DNA of 64,000 nt from Phycisphaerae bacterium. Lineage in GTDB: Bacteria > Planctomycetota > Phycisphaerae > Sedimentisphaerales > Anaerobacaceae. Where the stretch lies: positions 1 through 64,000 of the forward strand of contig JAUWBI010000008.1 in the NCBI GenBank assembly GCA_030601745.1, given 5' to 3'. The notes below the pieces were generated by a model, which saw only the letters and a program-made list of their open reading frames with translations, was not told where the DNA came from and searched no databases. Positions 48,731 through 59,003 of this stretch are shown piece by piece; positions within the stretch are counted from its first letter, which is position 1; every line of letters starts with the position of its first letter. A program made the position numbers and the translations under genes.

Positions 48731-50095
<1,365 letters not shown>

Positions 50096-50251
50096 TTAAG
50101 ATTTTTGTTTTCCACGACTGTTATAATAAGTTAAACTAATAGCGCAACCATACAATTGCCCTGGAAACGGCAGGCAGATACAGTAATATACTATTTTGGC
50201 GGCTCGACACAAAGGATTAAATAATAATATAATCTATCAGGACAACTTATA

Positions 50252-51136
50252 ATGCATATAGAAACACTAAAGATATTCTGCGATTTAGCTGACTTGCGGA
50301 GCTTTTCAAAGACCGCTGAAAAGCATCTTCTAAGTCAATCGGCGGTCTCCCAGCAGCTTGCGCAACTGGAACTTGCTCATAAGTGCCAGTTAATCGACCG
50401 AAAGAAAAGGCCCATCGAACTTACAAAGGCGGGCCAATTACTTTACAAGGCCGCCACAGATATGCTTGAAAGATACGAACAGCTAAAAAGTGAGCTGAAT
50501 GCTATGAAATCCTCAACCGGCAGCAGAATAAATGTAGCTGCAATTTTCAGTATCGGAATGCACACTCTGCCGGACTACGTTAAAAAATTTATGGTCAGTT
50601 ACCCAAATGTTAATGTTCATATTGAATACTTTAGCGCCGACAGAATCTATGAGCTGGTTTTGGCCGGCGACATCGATATCGGTCTTGTAGCTGTTCCGAA
50701 AAGAGACAAGCGGCTCGATGTGTATGACTTTGAGGATGAGCCGCTGGTTCTGGCCTGCAGCCCGAAGCATCCTTTATCACACGAATCGCAGGTCGATATT
50801 CATAAATTGCAATTTGAAAGGTTCATCGGCTTTGAGAAAGATGTCCCTACACGGATGTGGATAGACAATATTTTACAGCGTTATAGTATTGTTGTCCGCC
50901 CGGTGATGGAATTCGATAATATCGAAACCATCAAACGAGCAGTGGAGATAAACTCAGGGATAAGCATATTGCCGGAGACCGCAATACTTCAGGAAGTCGG
51001 CAGCGGAACAATAAAGGCGATTGGGTTTTCGAATGAGAGTTTTGTCAGGCCGACGGGTATAATCGTCCGCAAAAACAAGCTTCTGGGCCAGGCCGGACGA
51101 TACTTTATCGAGCTGCTTCGCAAAAAAGCTAAATAA
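50252..51136 (+). CDS. LysR-family transcriptional regulator
   Basis: N-terminal HTH SFSKTAEKHLLSQSAVSQQLAQLE. Confidence 0.93.
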   Translation: MHIETLKIFCDLADLRSFSKTAEKHLLSQSAVSQQLAQLELAHKCQLIDRKKRPIELTKAGQLLYKAATDMLERYEQLKSELNAMKSSTGSRINVAAIFSIGMHTLPDYVKKFMVSYPNVNVHIEYFSADRIYELVLAGDIDIGLVAVPKRDKRLDVYDFEDEPLVLACSPKHPLSHESQVDIHKLQFERFIGFEKDVPTRMWIDNILQRYSIVVRPVMEFDNIETIKRAVEINSGISILPETAILQEVGSGTIKAIGFSNESFVRPTGIIVRKNKLLGQAGRYFIELLRKKAK

Positions 51137-51201
51137 AAAATAGCGTATGGCGTAGGAATAATCTTCAATTTATGACTTCCGATTGAAAACCGGAAATCTT
51201 C

Positions 51202-51236
51202 ATACGCAATACGATATACGCGATACGATATACGAA
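51202..51236. repeat. Period-7 tract ATACGCA ATACGAT ATACGCG ATACGAT ATACGAA
   Basis: Direct reading; ends 4 nt before the next start codon. Confidence 0.95.
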
Positions 51237-51240
51237 TACT

Positions 51241-51831
51241 ATGTTAATTAAAGCTGTAATATTTGATCTGGACGGCACAATAACGCAGCCTTACTTTGAC
51301 TTTGACGCCATTCGCGAAGAAATGGGGTTAGAGAAAGACTCCGGGCCGGTCCTGGAGTCGATGGAGAAAATGACGCCGCAGCAGCGGCAGAGCGCTGAGG
51401 AAATACTGCATTTTCACGAGAGGCGGGCGGTAACGCAATCCCGCCTCAACGCCGGTGCAAAACAAACACTTTCGGCACTTCGCAAGGCCGGTATTCATAT
51501 CGGGATATTGACGCGTAACAAGCGAAACAATGCTCTGGCTATTGCCAAAAAGCACGGCTTGAAATTCGAGATAATCGTTGATAGAGAGGACGGGCCGGTC
51601 AAACCCGATGCCTTCGGCGTGCTGCGAATATGTGAGCAATTCGCCGTTATGCCGGAGGAAACTCTGCTGGTGGGTGATTATCTTTTCGATTTGCTCTGCG
51701 CAAAAGCCGCAGGCGCCGTTGCGGTGCTGCTGGCCAATAACAGCAGGGCTGCCGAGTTTGCCGGGTATGCGGATTTTACTGTTGAAAAAATCGGCCAGAT
51801 ACTTCAAATTGTCGAAGATAAGAAAAGTTAA
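51241..51831 (+). CDS. HAD-family hydrolase
   Basis: FDLDGTIT, ILTRNKRNN, KPDAFGVL, VGDYLFDLLCAKAAG. Confidence 0.92.
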   Translation: MLIKAVIFDLDGTITQPYFDFDAIREEMGLEKDSGPVLESMEKMTPQQRQSAEEILHFHERRAVTQSRLNAGAKQTLSALRKAGIHIGILTRNKRNNALAIAKKHGLKFEIIVDREDGPVKPDAFGVLRICEQFAVMPEETLLVGDYLFDLLCAKAAGAVAVLLANNSRAAEFAGYADFTVEKIGQILQIVEDKKS

Positions 51832-51892
51832 CCGCAGAGAGCGCAGAGAAAATAGAATTAAAAAGACAAAAAATATAAAGGAAGGTTGGCTA

Positions 51893-52747
51893 ATGGACAC
51901 GAAGATAATAACGAAAGTTGCCTTTATCTTGTTGGCAATGCTCGGTAATTGCCGGGCTGGATGCTGTACAAAAAGTTCAGGCTTGCTGTATGAGAAAGAG
52001 GTAAAGCCCGACCCGGTTGATGCGGTCTTAAAACAATTAAACCAGAAGACCGCAGAGCTTAAATCCTACGAGGCCCGGATTGAATATCGATTCAGCCAGC
52101 CGCTGTTCGAATCAGAAACGCTAAGAAAGGGCGTTTTGTATTATGCAAGGTTCGACAACAAAAAATCGAAGCTGAGGATAAATTTTCAAACCCTTAAACA
52201 GGATGACGAAAAAGAACAAAAACACATCGAGCACTTTATCTTCGACGGCGTCTGGCTTACTCACATCGATTACCAAATCAAGACTGTTAGATGCCATCAG
52301 TTGGCCGAGCCGAACAAGCCGGTGGACGCCTTCGAGCTGGCCAGCAAGAATCTGCCGATAATCGGCTTCGCCAAAATAAAAGATTTGAAAAAACAGTTTG
52401 AAATAAAGCTGGTTGAGCCACAAAAAGAGCACACTTCTGTCATTCCCGCGAAAGCGGGAATCCAGCAGTTTATTCATCTGCATCTGAAAGTAAAACCCGG
52501 TTCGATTTATAAGGATGACTATACATACATCGACTTCTGGATTGATAAAAAATTAGGTCTGCCGACAAAAGTAGTTGCTGTCTCAACAGAACCGGAACAT
52601 CCGTTTGGGGATATTTCTGAGATAAAATTTCTCAAGCCCAAGCTCAATAAAAAGCTGGATAAGAAGGTCTTTGATTTTAAGATTCCCAGGGGCTTCGGCA
52701 AGCCGGAAATAATCCCGCTAAAGAAAAAGGAGCAAAGCGGAGAGTAG
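51893..52747 (+). CDS. Hypothetical secreted/lipoprotein, LolA/DUF1571-like
   Basis: Signal peptide; KSYEARIEYRF..., DFWIDKKLGLPTKV; start moved from 51578. Confidence 0.7.
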   Translation: MDTKIITKVAFILLAMLGNCRAGCCTKSSGLLYEKEVKPDPVDAVLKQLNQKTAELKSYEARIEYRFSQPLFESETLRKGVLYYARFDNKKSKLRINFQTLKQDDEKEQKHIEHFIFDGVWLTHIDYQIKTVRCHQLAEPNKPVDAFELASKNLPIIGFAKIKDLKKQFEIKLVEPQKEHTSVIPAKAGIQQFIHLHLKVKPGSIYKDDYTYIDFWIDKKLGLPTKVVAVSTEPEHPFGDISEIKFLKPKLNKKLDKKVFDFKIPRGFGKPEIIPLKKKEQSGE

Positions 52748-52753
52748 ACGCCA

Positions 52754-52806
52754 ATACCTCTGTTGACAGGGGTATGTGGTATCGTATTAAAAAAGGATAC
52801 GCACAC
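52754..52806 (+). ncRNA. Candidate structured 5' leader of DUF3800-like gene
   Basis: ATACCTCTGT/ACAGGGGTAT stem, then GTGGTATC/GATACgCAC hairpin overlapping the SD. Confidence 0.5.
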
Positions 52807-52807
52807 C

Positions 52808-53488
52808 GTGAGCAAGGACAGGGTTGACCACTACCTGTATATATTTTTGGACGAAGGCGGTAACTTTGATTTTTCCCGAAATGGGACGAGCCATTTCACG
52901 ATCACGTCAATTACTGTTACAAGGCCTTTCAATTTTGACACTTCTCTCGGTTTCCTAAAGTACGATCTCATCGAGGGAGGCCTTGATATAGAATACTTCC
53001 ATGCGAGTGAAGATAAACAAAAAGTTCGCGACTTAGCGTTCAAAATCATCGGGGAGAACCTACCCAATCTGCAGATTGACACGATAGTAGTTGATAAGAG
53101 GAAAACGAACCCTAACGTAAGGGACATAGCGAGGTTTTACCCGAAAATGCTCGGATACTTGCTGCAATATGTGTGTGAGGAAAGAAATCTTAAAGACTAT
53201 ACTGGAATCATTGTAATAACAGACATAATCCCGGTAGAAAGGAAACGCAGGGCTGTGGAAAAGGCAATAAAGACGACGCTCGCCCCAATCATGAAGGCAA
53301 CGAAAAAGCCGTATCAACTTTTGCATCATGACTCAAAGTCCTCCTTCGGTTTGCAGGTGGCAGACTACTGTAACTGGGCGATTTACCGAAAGTGGACGCG
53401 TGGTGACGAAAGAAGCTATGAACTCGTGAAGGATGGGATTAGGAGCGAGTTTGATATTTTCAAAACAGAAAGTACTTACTATTATTGA
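52808..53488 (+). CDS. DUF3800-like protein
   Basis: DHYLYIFLDEGGNF, FHASEDKQKVRD, LQVADYCNWAIYRKW; GTG start preferred over 52763. Confidence 0.8.
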   Translation: MSKDRVDHYLYIFLDEGGNFDFSRNGTSHFTITSITVTRPFNFDTSLGFLKYDLIEGGLDIEYFHASEDKQKVRDLAFKIIGENLPNLQIDTIVVDKRKTNPNVRDIARFYPKMLGYLLQYVCEERNLKDYTGIIVITDIIPVERKRRAVEKAIKTTLAPIMKATKKPYQLLHHDSKSSFGLQVADYCNWAIYRKWTRGDERSYELVKDGIRSEFDIFKTESTYYY

Positions 53489-53503
53489 CTGGTAAAAAAG
53501 CAA

Positions 53504-53556
53504 CCGCCTTGACTACCCTTTCGGGAGAGTCCCTTGGACTCTTGTCATCAAGGCGG
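53504..53556. ncRNA. Candidate structured RNA (three-way junction) downstream of DUF3800-like gene
   Basis: P1 CCGCCTTGA/TCAAGGCGG; P2 CCC-TTTC-GGG; P3 AGAGTCC-CTT-GGACTCT. Confidence 0.6.
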
Positions 53557-53719
53557 AATCTTTCAAACCAACCTAATAATAATATACGACAGATACGCTG
53601 GAAAAGTCAACAGAAAATAAAAATATCTTGAGAAAAATGGCCAAATAAGACTAATTAATGGAAAATACTTACCTAAACTTCCGTAGTCTGGAATAAAAGT
53701 AGCGTAGAAAGGGTTAAAA

Positions 53720-54196
53720 ATGGCGAAGGGAATAGTTATCTATTATTCAAGGACTGGCAATACAAAGGAAATGGCGGAGATTATAGCTAAGGCGATGAAT
53801 GAGGCCGATTTGCCGACCGAGTGCAAGTCGGTCGGCGATGTAAAAGCCGACGATGTGTTCGGCTATGATGCGATAGTTGTCGGCTCGCCGACGTACTACG
53901 GCCATATGGCTGGTCCGATAAAACAATTGTTCGACGATTTGGTCAGCAGGCACGGGCAGCTCGACGGCAAAATAGGGGCTGCATTTTCCAGTGCGGCAAA
54001 TATCGGCGGCGGCAATGAAACCACGATTATGGGCATAATAGAGGCAATGCTCATTAGCGGGATGGTCGTCCAGGGCGACCCGCAGGGCGACCATTACGGC
54101 CCCGTATCCATCGGTAAGCCCGATAAAAGGGTCAGGCAGCAGTGCGAACGCCGTGGCCGGAGAATCGCCGAGTTGACCAAAAAACTGGTGCCCTGA
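53720..54196 (+). CDS. Flavodoxin/WrbA-like NAD(P)H oxidoreductase family protein
   Basis: IVIYYSRTGNTKEMAEII, GSPTYYGHMAGPIKQLFD. Confidence 0.9.
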   Translation: MAKGIVIYYSRTGNTKEMAEIIAKAMNEADLPTECKSVGDVKADDVFGYDAIVVGSPTYYGHMAGPIKQLFDDLVSRHGQLDGKIGAAFSSAANIGGGNETTIMGIIEAMLISGMVVQGDPQGDHYGPVSIGKPDKRVRQQCERRGRRIAELTKKLVP

Positions 54197-54402
54197 CAGG
54201 CCGCCTTCGGCTTCGCCTCAGAGCCTGCCCCGAGCTTGCCGAGGGGATGACAGTAGAAATCGCTCAGAATGGCAAAAAATAAATATTGATTTTTTTTGCA
54301 AAAAAGGCATTTTTCTTTGACAAAACGCTTGTGCACCGTTAAGTTTTTACCGATTTTAACCCACAAACAGCAATTTTAACCCCCAGAGTGGAGGACTACT
54401 CG

Positions 54403-54576
54403 ATGCAAGAGTACGAAGACCTTAAAGTATTGGTTGCTGAAATTGAAGGCGACATCAGCAAAGCCGAAGGCGGAAATAAGGCGGCAGGGACGCGGGTTCG
54501 CAAGCAAATGCAGAAAATCAAGCAGGCTGCTCAAGTTGTTCGCAACCGCGTTCTTGAAATCAGGTCAACCCAATAA
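54403..54576 (+). CDS. Histone H1-like protein, Hc1 family
   Basis: MQEYEDLKVLV...GNKAAGTRVRKQMQKIKQ resembles Hc1-type sequences. Confidence 0.75.
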   Translation: MQEYEDLKVLVAEIEGDISKAEGGNKAAGTRVRKQMQKIKQAAQVVRNRVLEIRSTQ

Positions 54577-54769
54577 ATTATCACAGGCGTTCGTAAGCGC
54601 TGAACGCTGTGCGTATTTCGGCTCGGTTGCGGCCGGCTAATTGGCTAACCGCGTTAGAAGTAAACAGCCGCTGTTTGTCCCGCTGATAGTGGGGGCTTCT
54701 AACGGGGCTTACCGAGACCGGGCGGATAGCAGTGCCTCAAATGCGCAGAATGCTTCCCTATCGAGGTCA

Positions 54770-55261
54770 ATGATGCCACCGCCATTGTTGTTTGATTTAT
54801 CGAAAATAGACCTGACGGCAGAACCCATATTCGACAAAGAAGCGATTGGCAAAGCAAATCCCCAACGATTTGAGATGCAGCAGCTTGACGGCATCCTCTG
54901 GTACGATAAGGAAAAACTTCTTGTTCTGGCCTATAAGGATGTAACCGAGAACGAATTCTGGGTTCGCGGGCACATCCCCGGGCGGCCGTTGATGCCCGGC
55001 GTAATAATGGTCGAGGCGGCAGCTCAGCTTTCGTGCTTTTTTGTGAAGCTGATTTATGAGCTGAAGGGCTTTATCGGCTTTGCCGGTATAGGCTCAGCGA
55101 AGTTCCGCTCCATCGTTGAGCCGGGGCAAAGATTATATCTGCTTGGGCGTATTATAAAGTACAAGTGTCGCAAACACACCATCCATGTTACAACAAGTGT
55201 GCAAGGAATCGTTGACGGTACTATGGTATTTGAAGCGGTCATATCCGGTATGCAACTTTAA
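54770..55261 (+). CDS. fabZ: 3-hydroxyacyl-ACP dehydratase FabZ-like
   Basis: GHIPGRPLMPGVIMVEAAAQL; start moved from 54641 (a palindrome overlaps the upstream part). Confidence 0.88.
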   Translation: MMPPPLLFDLSKIDLTAEPIFDKEAIGKANPQRFEMQQLDGILWYDKEKLLVLAYKDVTENEFWVRGHIPGRPLMPGVIMVEAAAQLSCFFVKLIYELKGFIGFAGIGSAKFRSIVEPGQRLYLLGRIIKYKCRKHTIHVTTSVQGIVDGTMVFEAVISGMQL

Positions 55262-55305
55262 GCGTTCAGACGGCTGGAGGGTTCAGAATTTCAGTATTTA
55301 GCGAA

Positions 55306-55380
55306 TAGCCCCAAGGGGATTCGAACCCCTGTTGCCGGGTTGAAAACCCGGTGTCCTGGACCTACCTAGACGATGGGGCC
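55306..55380 (-). tRNA. tRNA-Glu (anticodon UUC)
   Basis: Cloverleaf: GGCCCCATCGTCTAG..., anticodon stem-loop CCGGG-TTTTCAA-CCCGG, GGGGTTCGAATCCCC T arm. Confidence 0.96.
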
Positions 55381-55394
55381 AACCAAAAAACCGC

Positions 55395-55484
55395 AAAAAT
55401 TAAAAATAAAAAATCAAAATTGTGGAGTTGCCGCTTTGCGGCAACGACTTCCTTAATTTTGCATTTTGATATTTGATTTTTGAT
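55395..55484. repeat. Composite element: A-rich period-7 tract, perfect hairpin, T-rich period-7 tract
   Basis: GTTGCCGC-TTT-GCGGCAAC hairpin flanked by AAAAATN and TTTTGAT heptamers. Confidence 0.7.
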
Positions 55485-55493
55485 ATTATTTTT

Positions 55494-55667
55494 TTACTCC
55501 ATACTGATAGCTTCGACAGGGCAGGCGTCAACGCAAACGCCGCAATCGATGCAGGCGTCGATGTCAACCACCGCCTTGCCATCAACCATCTTGATTGCCT
55601 CGCTCGGGCATTCTTCCACACAGGATTCACAGCCATCGCATTTTTCCTCATCTACGATAGCCGGCAT
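55494..55667 (-). CDS. 2x[4Fe-4S] ferredoxin, 57 aa (absent from ORF track)
   Basis: Minus strand: MPAIVDEEKCDGCESCVEECPSEAIKMVDGKAVVDIDACIDCGVCVDACPVEAISME*. Confidence 0.97.
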   Translation of the reverse strand: MPAIVDEEKCDGCESCVEECPSEAIKMVDGKAVVDIDACIDCGVCVDACPVEAISME

Positions 55668-55812
55668 TTACGCAACCCTTTCAAAAACAGCTCAAAACTT
55701 ACCGGTAAAAGACGAAATGTTACAAAATTATGATGATATTACAACCAATTTTTGAAGAAATTCTACCCGGGCCCGCAATCAAAGAATAATTCGACTTTCT
55801 GCCGGAACCGTG

Positions 55813-57360
55813 TCAAAAGCCGGTTTCGTAAGCGCCCAGGTCGGGTTTGCCGGTGCGGGCTTTGCCCTGAATGTCAGTACCCGGGGCACCTTCAGCCGTG
55901 CCGGCGTCTATACATGGTGAATCGGGCTGCAGATAATAATCAACCAGTCGGTAATTATCGCCCTTTGTGACATCTGCTCTTAGGTCGCCAACAACCTCTA
56001 CGGCTATAGCAGTGTTGGCCGTTATGAGGGCCTGTTTTCCGTGGGCGCTGCTTATCTGAATCAGCCAGCCGACCAGTTCATCCGGGATGAATGAGGCATT
56101 AGCATCGGCTAATACCGTGCGGTTTGTATTCGGGTCGTAACTCGGCGGCTCCGTCCAAGTTCCTGTTATGGCATCAGGACCATCCATAATAAAGAGCGGC
56201 TCCGCATCAACGTTACCCTCTCCCTGCCAGCCAGCTTGAATGTCGCTATAAATTATCAACGGTTCACAGGCCTTAGAATGCCGACGCGACTCTATCTCTT
56301 TAGGAGTGTTGTTCCATAGAACGCAGTTAGTGATCTTTGGTGCTCCGTTTGAATACTCTAATCCGCCGGCTCGTTTCCCTGCTGAATTACCGGCAATAGT
56401 GCAATTAGTAATTATCGGCGAAGGATCCCAGCATTGGATCCCTCCGCCATCTATAAGTGCTGAGTTGCCGCTTATGAGACAGTTGGTTAGTTTTATCGTC
56501 GAGCCTGGTTGTTGGCAGTGCAATCCACCGCCGCCACTCGCTGAGTTGCCGCTGATGGTACAGCCACTAAACAGAGGAGCAGAATCGTTGCAGTAGATAC
56601 CTCCCCCCAACTTATCGGCCAAGTTGCCACTGATAATACAGCCGGAAAATGTTGGAGAAGAACAGCCAGCGCACACGATTCCTCCGCCGTTTTGCTTAAT
56701 TGCCAGATTGCCGATGATTATGCAATCTGTTATCGTCGGCGAAGATTCACCGCAGCTGATCCCACCACCATTATAATTGGCGGAGTTGTCGGCTATTATA
56801 CAGTTGATGAGCGTGGCCGAGGAACGGTAAAATCTGATCCCGCCACCGAATGGGGACGAATTGCCTGTAATGATAGAGTCTATAATAATCGGAGAAGCGT
56901 CATTACAGTTAATGCCCCCGCCATGACCCCCTTCGGCGTTGCAGTGACTTATTATACAGTTCTGAATCTTGGGTGAAGACCGGTAGCAATATATGCCTCC
57001 TCCTCTCTGGTAGGCGTACCCATTGATAATTGTAAAGCCATCGAGGACGGAGTTGGAGCCTTCGCCGCTGTGGAAATAAAAACCTCGATGATATTGTCGT
57101 CTCTTGCCCTGGCAGTCGATGACGCAGTTTTCCGGGCCGTTTTCGCTGTACAAAGTAATAGCCTTGCCTTTGAAGTCGATATCCCGGTTGCCCGGGCCGG
57201 TATAAATTCCATCAGCGACAATAATGGTATCGCCTCTGGCTGCGGCATCAATCGCTGCCTGAATTGTCTTGAAGTGGTTCGGTATCAGTAAATCCTTTGC
57301 GACTACAGGGCCAGATGCAAGCAATATAGCTGCGAAAATTATTTTGATTTTAATTTTCAC
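55813..57360 (-). CDS. Secreted right-handed beta-helix protein
   Basis: FKTIQAAIDAAARGDTIIVADGIYTG; repeated NCIISGNSA units; signal peptide. Confidence 0.93.
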   Translation of the reverse strand: MKIKIKIIFAAILLASGPVVAKDLLIPNHFKTIQAAIDAAARGDTIIVADGIYTGPGNRDIDFKGKAITLYSENGPENCVIDCQGKRRQYHRGFYFHSGEGSNSVLDGFTIINGYAYQRGGGIYCYRSSPKIQNCIISHCNAEGGHGGGINCNDASPIIIDSIITGNSSPFGGGIRFYRSSATLINCIIADNSANYNGGGISCGESSPTITDCIIIGNLAIKQNGGGIVCAGCSSPTFSGCIISGNLADKLGGGIYCNDSAPLFSGCTISGNSASGGGGLHCQQPGSTIKLTNCLISGNSALIDGGGIQCWDPSPIITNCTIAGNSAGKRAGGLEYSNGAPKITNCVLWNNTPKEIESRRHSKACEPLIIYSDIQAGWQGEGNVDAEPLFIMDGPDAITGTWTEPPSYDPNTNRTVLADANASFIPDELVGWLIQISSAHGKQALITANTAIAVEVVGDLRADVTKGDNYRLVDYYLQPDSPCIDAGTAEGAPGTDIQGKARTGKPDLGAYETGF

Positions 57361-57400
57361 TTCTTGCTCTTTCTAAAGTTTCTAAGTGCACAAGAAATCC

Positions 57401-58876
57401 TTAATCAGCCATTTCGTAGGCACCGATATCGGGCTTGTTACCGCCTCGCGGCTTCCCTTCAATATCTGTTTTGGAAGCATCTTTCGCTGTGCCGGCTTCA
57501 ATGCAGGGAGAGTCATTTTGGAGATGATAGTCAAGAAGACTGTACGAGTCTCCGGGTGTAACGTATTCTGAAACATCGCCGACAACCTCTATGCTGGTAG
57601 CGGTATTCGCCGTTATGAGATCCTGTCTTGCATTTTTAGCGCGAAAAGCAATCAGCCGACCAACGAGTTGGCCGGGCATAAACGAGCCATTTGTGTAGGA
57701 CAATGTTGTCCTGTTGGTGTTTGGGTCATAACTTAGCGCCCCTGTCCAGGTTCCGGTTATTTTATCAGGGCCGTCCATAACAAATAACGGGTCGGCGTCA
57801 ATATTTTCTTCGCCTTTCCAGCCGCCTTGAATATCGCTGCAGGTTACCTCAAGATAGCTACGCCTTGCCACAATTGCCTGGGGGAAGTTTCGCCAGATGA
57901 CGCAGTTTGTAAGTGAAAGGGTTGAGAAGTCGCAGTAGATCCCGCCGCCACCTCCATACGCCAGATTGTCGCTGTGGGCCTCGTCACCACTCCAGTTATC
58001 ACAGATGGTGCAGTTGGTAATCTTGGGCGAAGAACGGGAGCGACAGTTCAGTCCTCCGCCATATCTGGCTGAGTTTCCGCAGATTATGCAGTTACAGATT
58101 ATTGGTGAGGAGTTTTCACAGCCCAGTCCCCCACCAAAATGGCCAGATGAATTACCACTGATGAGGCAGTTTGTGATTTTTGGTGAACAATCAGCACATT
58201 GAATACCGCCAGCATCGTTTGCTTGGCAAATGTTGCCGCTGATGATGCAGTTGTTAATAATTGGTGAGGACAGAAAACACCATATCCCGCCCGCGCTCCA
58301 TCTGGATGAATTAGCAGCGATGACACAGCCGGTGACTTTTGGGGCTGTCGAACTTCGAAAGAAGAACAGCCCGCCGGCGCCGCTATGGGACGAATTATCG
58401 GTTATCGTGCAGTCGGAAATTGTTGGTGCGGAGTTCTCTGCGCAGTATATACCGCCAGTATGATATGCTGAATTGCGAAGGATGGTGCACCCAGCAATTG
58501 TTGGACAGGATTTATAACAATACACTCCGCCGCCATGTGTTGCATAGCCATTAGTGATAGTAAAGCCATCTAAAACGGAATTAGCGTCTTCGCTGCTGTG
58601 GAAGTAGAAGCCGCGGCCCTTACCCTCGCAGTCGATGATGCATTTTTCCGGGCCGGTCTCGCTCATAACGCTTATGGCTTTGCCCTTAAACTCAATATCA
58701 CGATTGCCATTGCCGGTGTACGTGCCATCGGCGACGATGACAGTATCGCCATCGCTTGTGGCATCAATCGCTGCCTGAATGGTCTTGTATTCGCTGGGCA
58801 CTAGTAAATCTTTTGCGGCCGCAGAGCCGACAACAATAAACAACGCCGCCAGACTGATTAGAACTGTCCTTTTCAC
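57401..58876 (-). CDS. Secreted right-handed beta-helix protein, paralog of 55813-57360 (GTG start)
   Basis: YKTIQAAIDATSDGDTVIVADGTYTG; same architecture and C-terminal segment. Confidence 0.93.
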   Translation of the reverse strand: MKRTVLISLAALFIVVGSAAAKDLLVPSEYKTIQAAIDATSDGDTVIVADGTYTGNGNRDIEFKGKAISVMSETGPEKCIIDCEGKGRGFYFHSSEDANSVLDGFTITNGYATHGGGVYCYKSCPTIAGCTILRNSAYHTGGIYCAENSAPTISDCTITDNSSHSGAGGLFFFRSSTAPKVTGCVIAANSSRWSAGGIWCFLSSPIINNCIISGNICQANDAGGIQCADCSPKITNCLISGNSSGHFGGGLGCENSSPIICNCIICGNSARYGGGLNCRSRSSPKITNCTICDNWSGDEAHSDNLAYGGGGGIYCDFSTLSLTNCVIWRNFPQAIVARRSYLEVTCSDIQGGWKGEENIDADPLFVMDGPDKITGTWTGALSYDPNTNRTTLSYTNGSFMPGQLVGRLIAFRAKNARQDLITANTATSIEVVGDVSEYVTPGDSYSLLDYHLQNDSPCIEAGTAKDASKTDIEGKPRGGNKPDIGAYEMAD

Positions 58877-58889
58877 TTTTTAGTCTCTC

Positions 58890-58923
58890 CTAAAAAACGT
58901 CGCGACTCTTGCGCGGATCGACG
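58890..58923 (-). terminator. Terminator-like hairpin after TPR gene
   Basis: ACGTCG...CGACGT stem followed by TTTTTT on minus strand. Confidence 0.6.
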
Positions 58924-59003
58924 TACACGAAAATTAACAAATGTTAGTGTAACAGGTGGGCGTTTAAAAAGAAAGGCCTAACGCTGTAAATTTTATGTAA
59001 ACT

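Noticed and set aside
56306-58463. Plus-strand ORFs (LPLMRQLVIFGE repeats) opposite the beta-helix genes
   Set aside because: Mirror translation of the repeated beta-helix coding sequence; no independent evidence.
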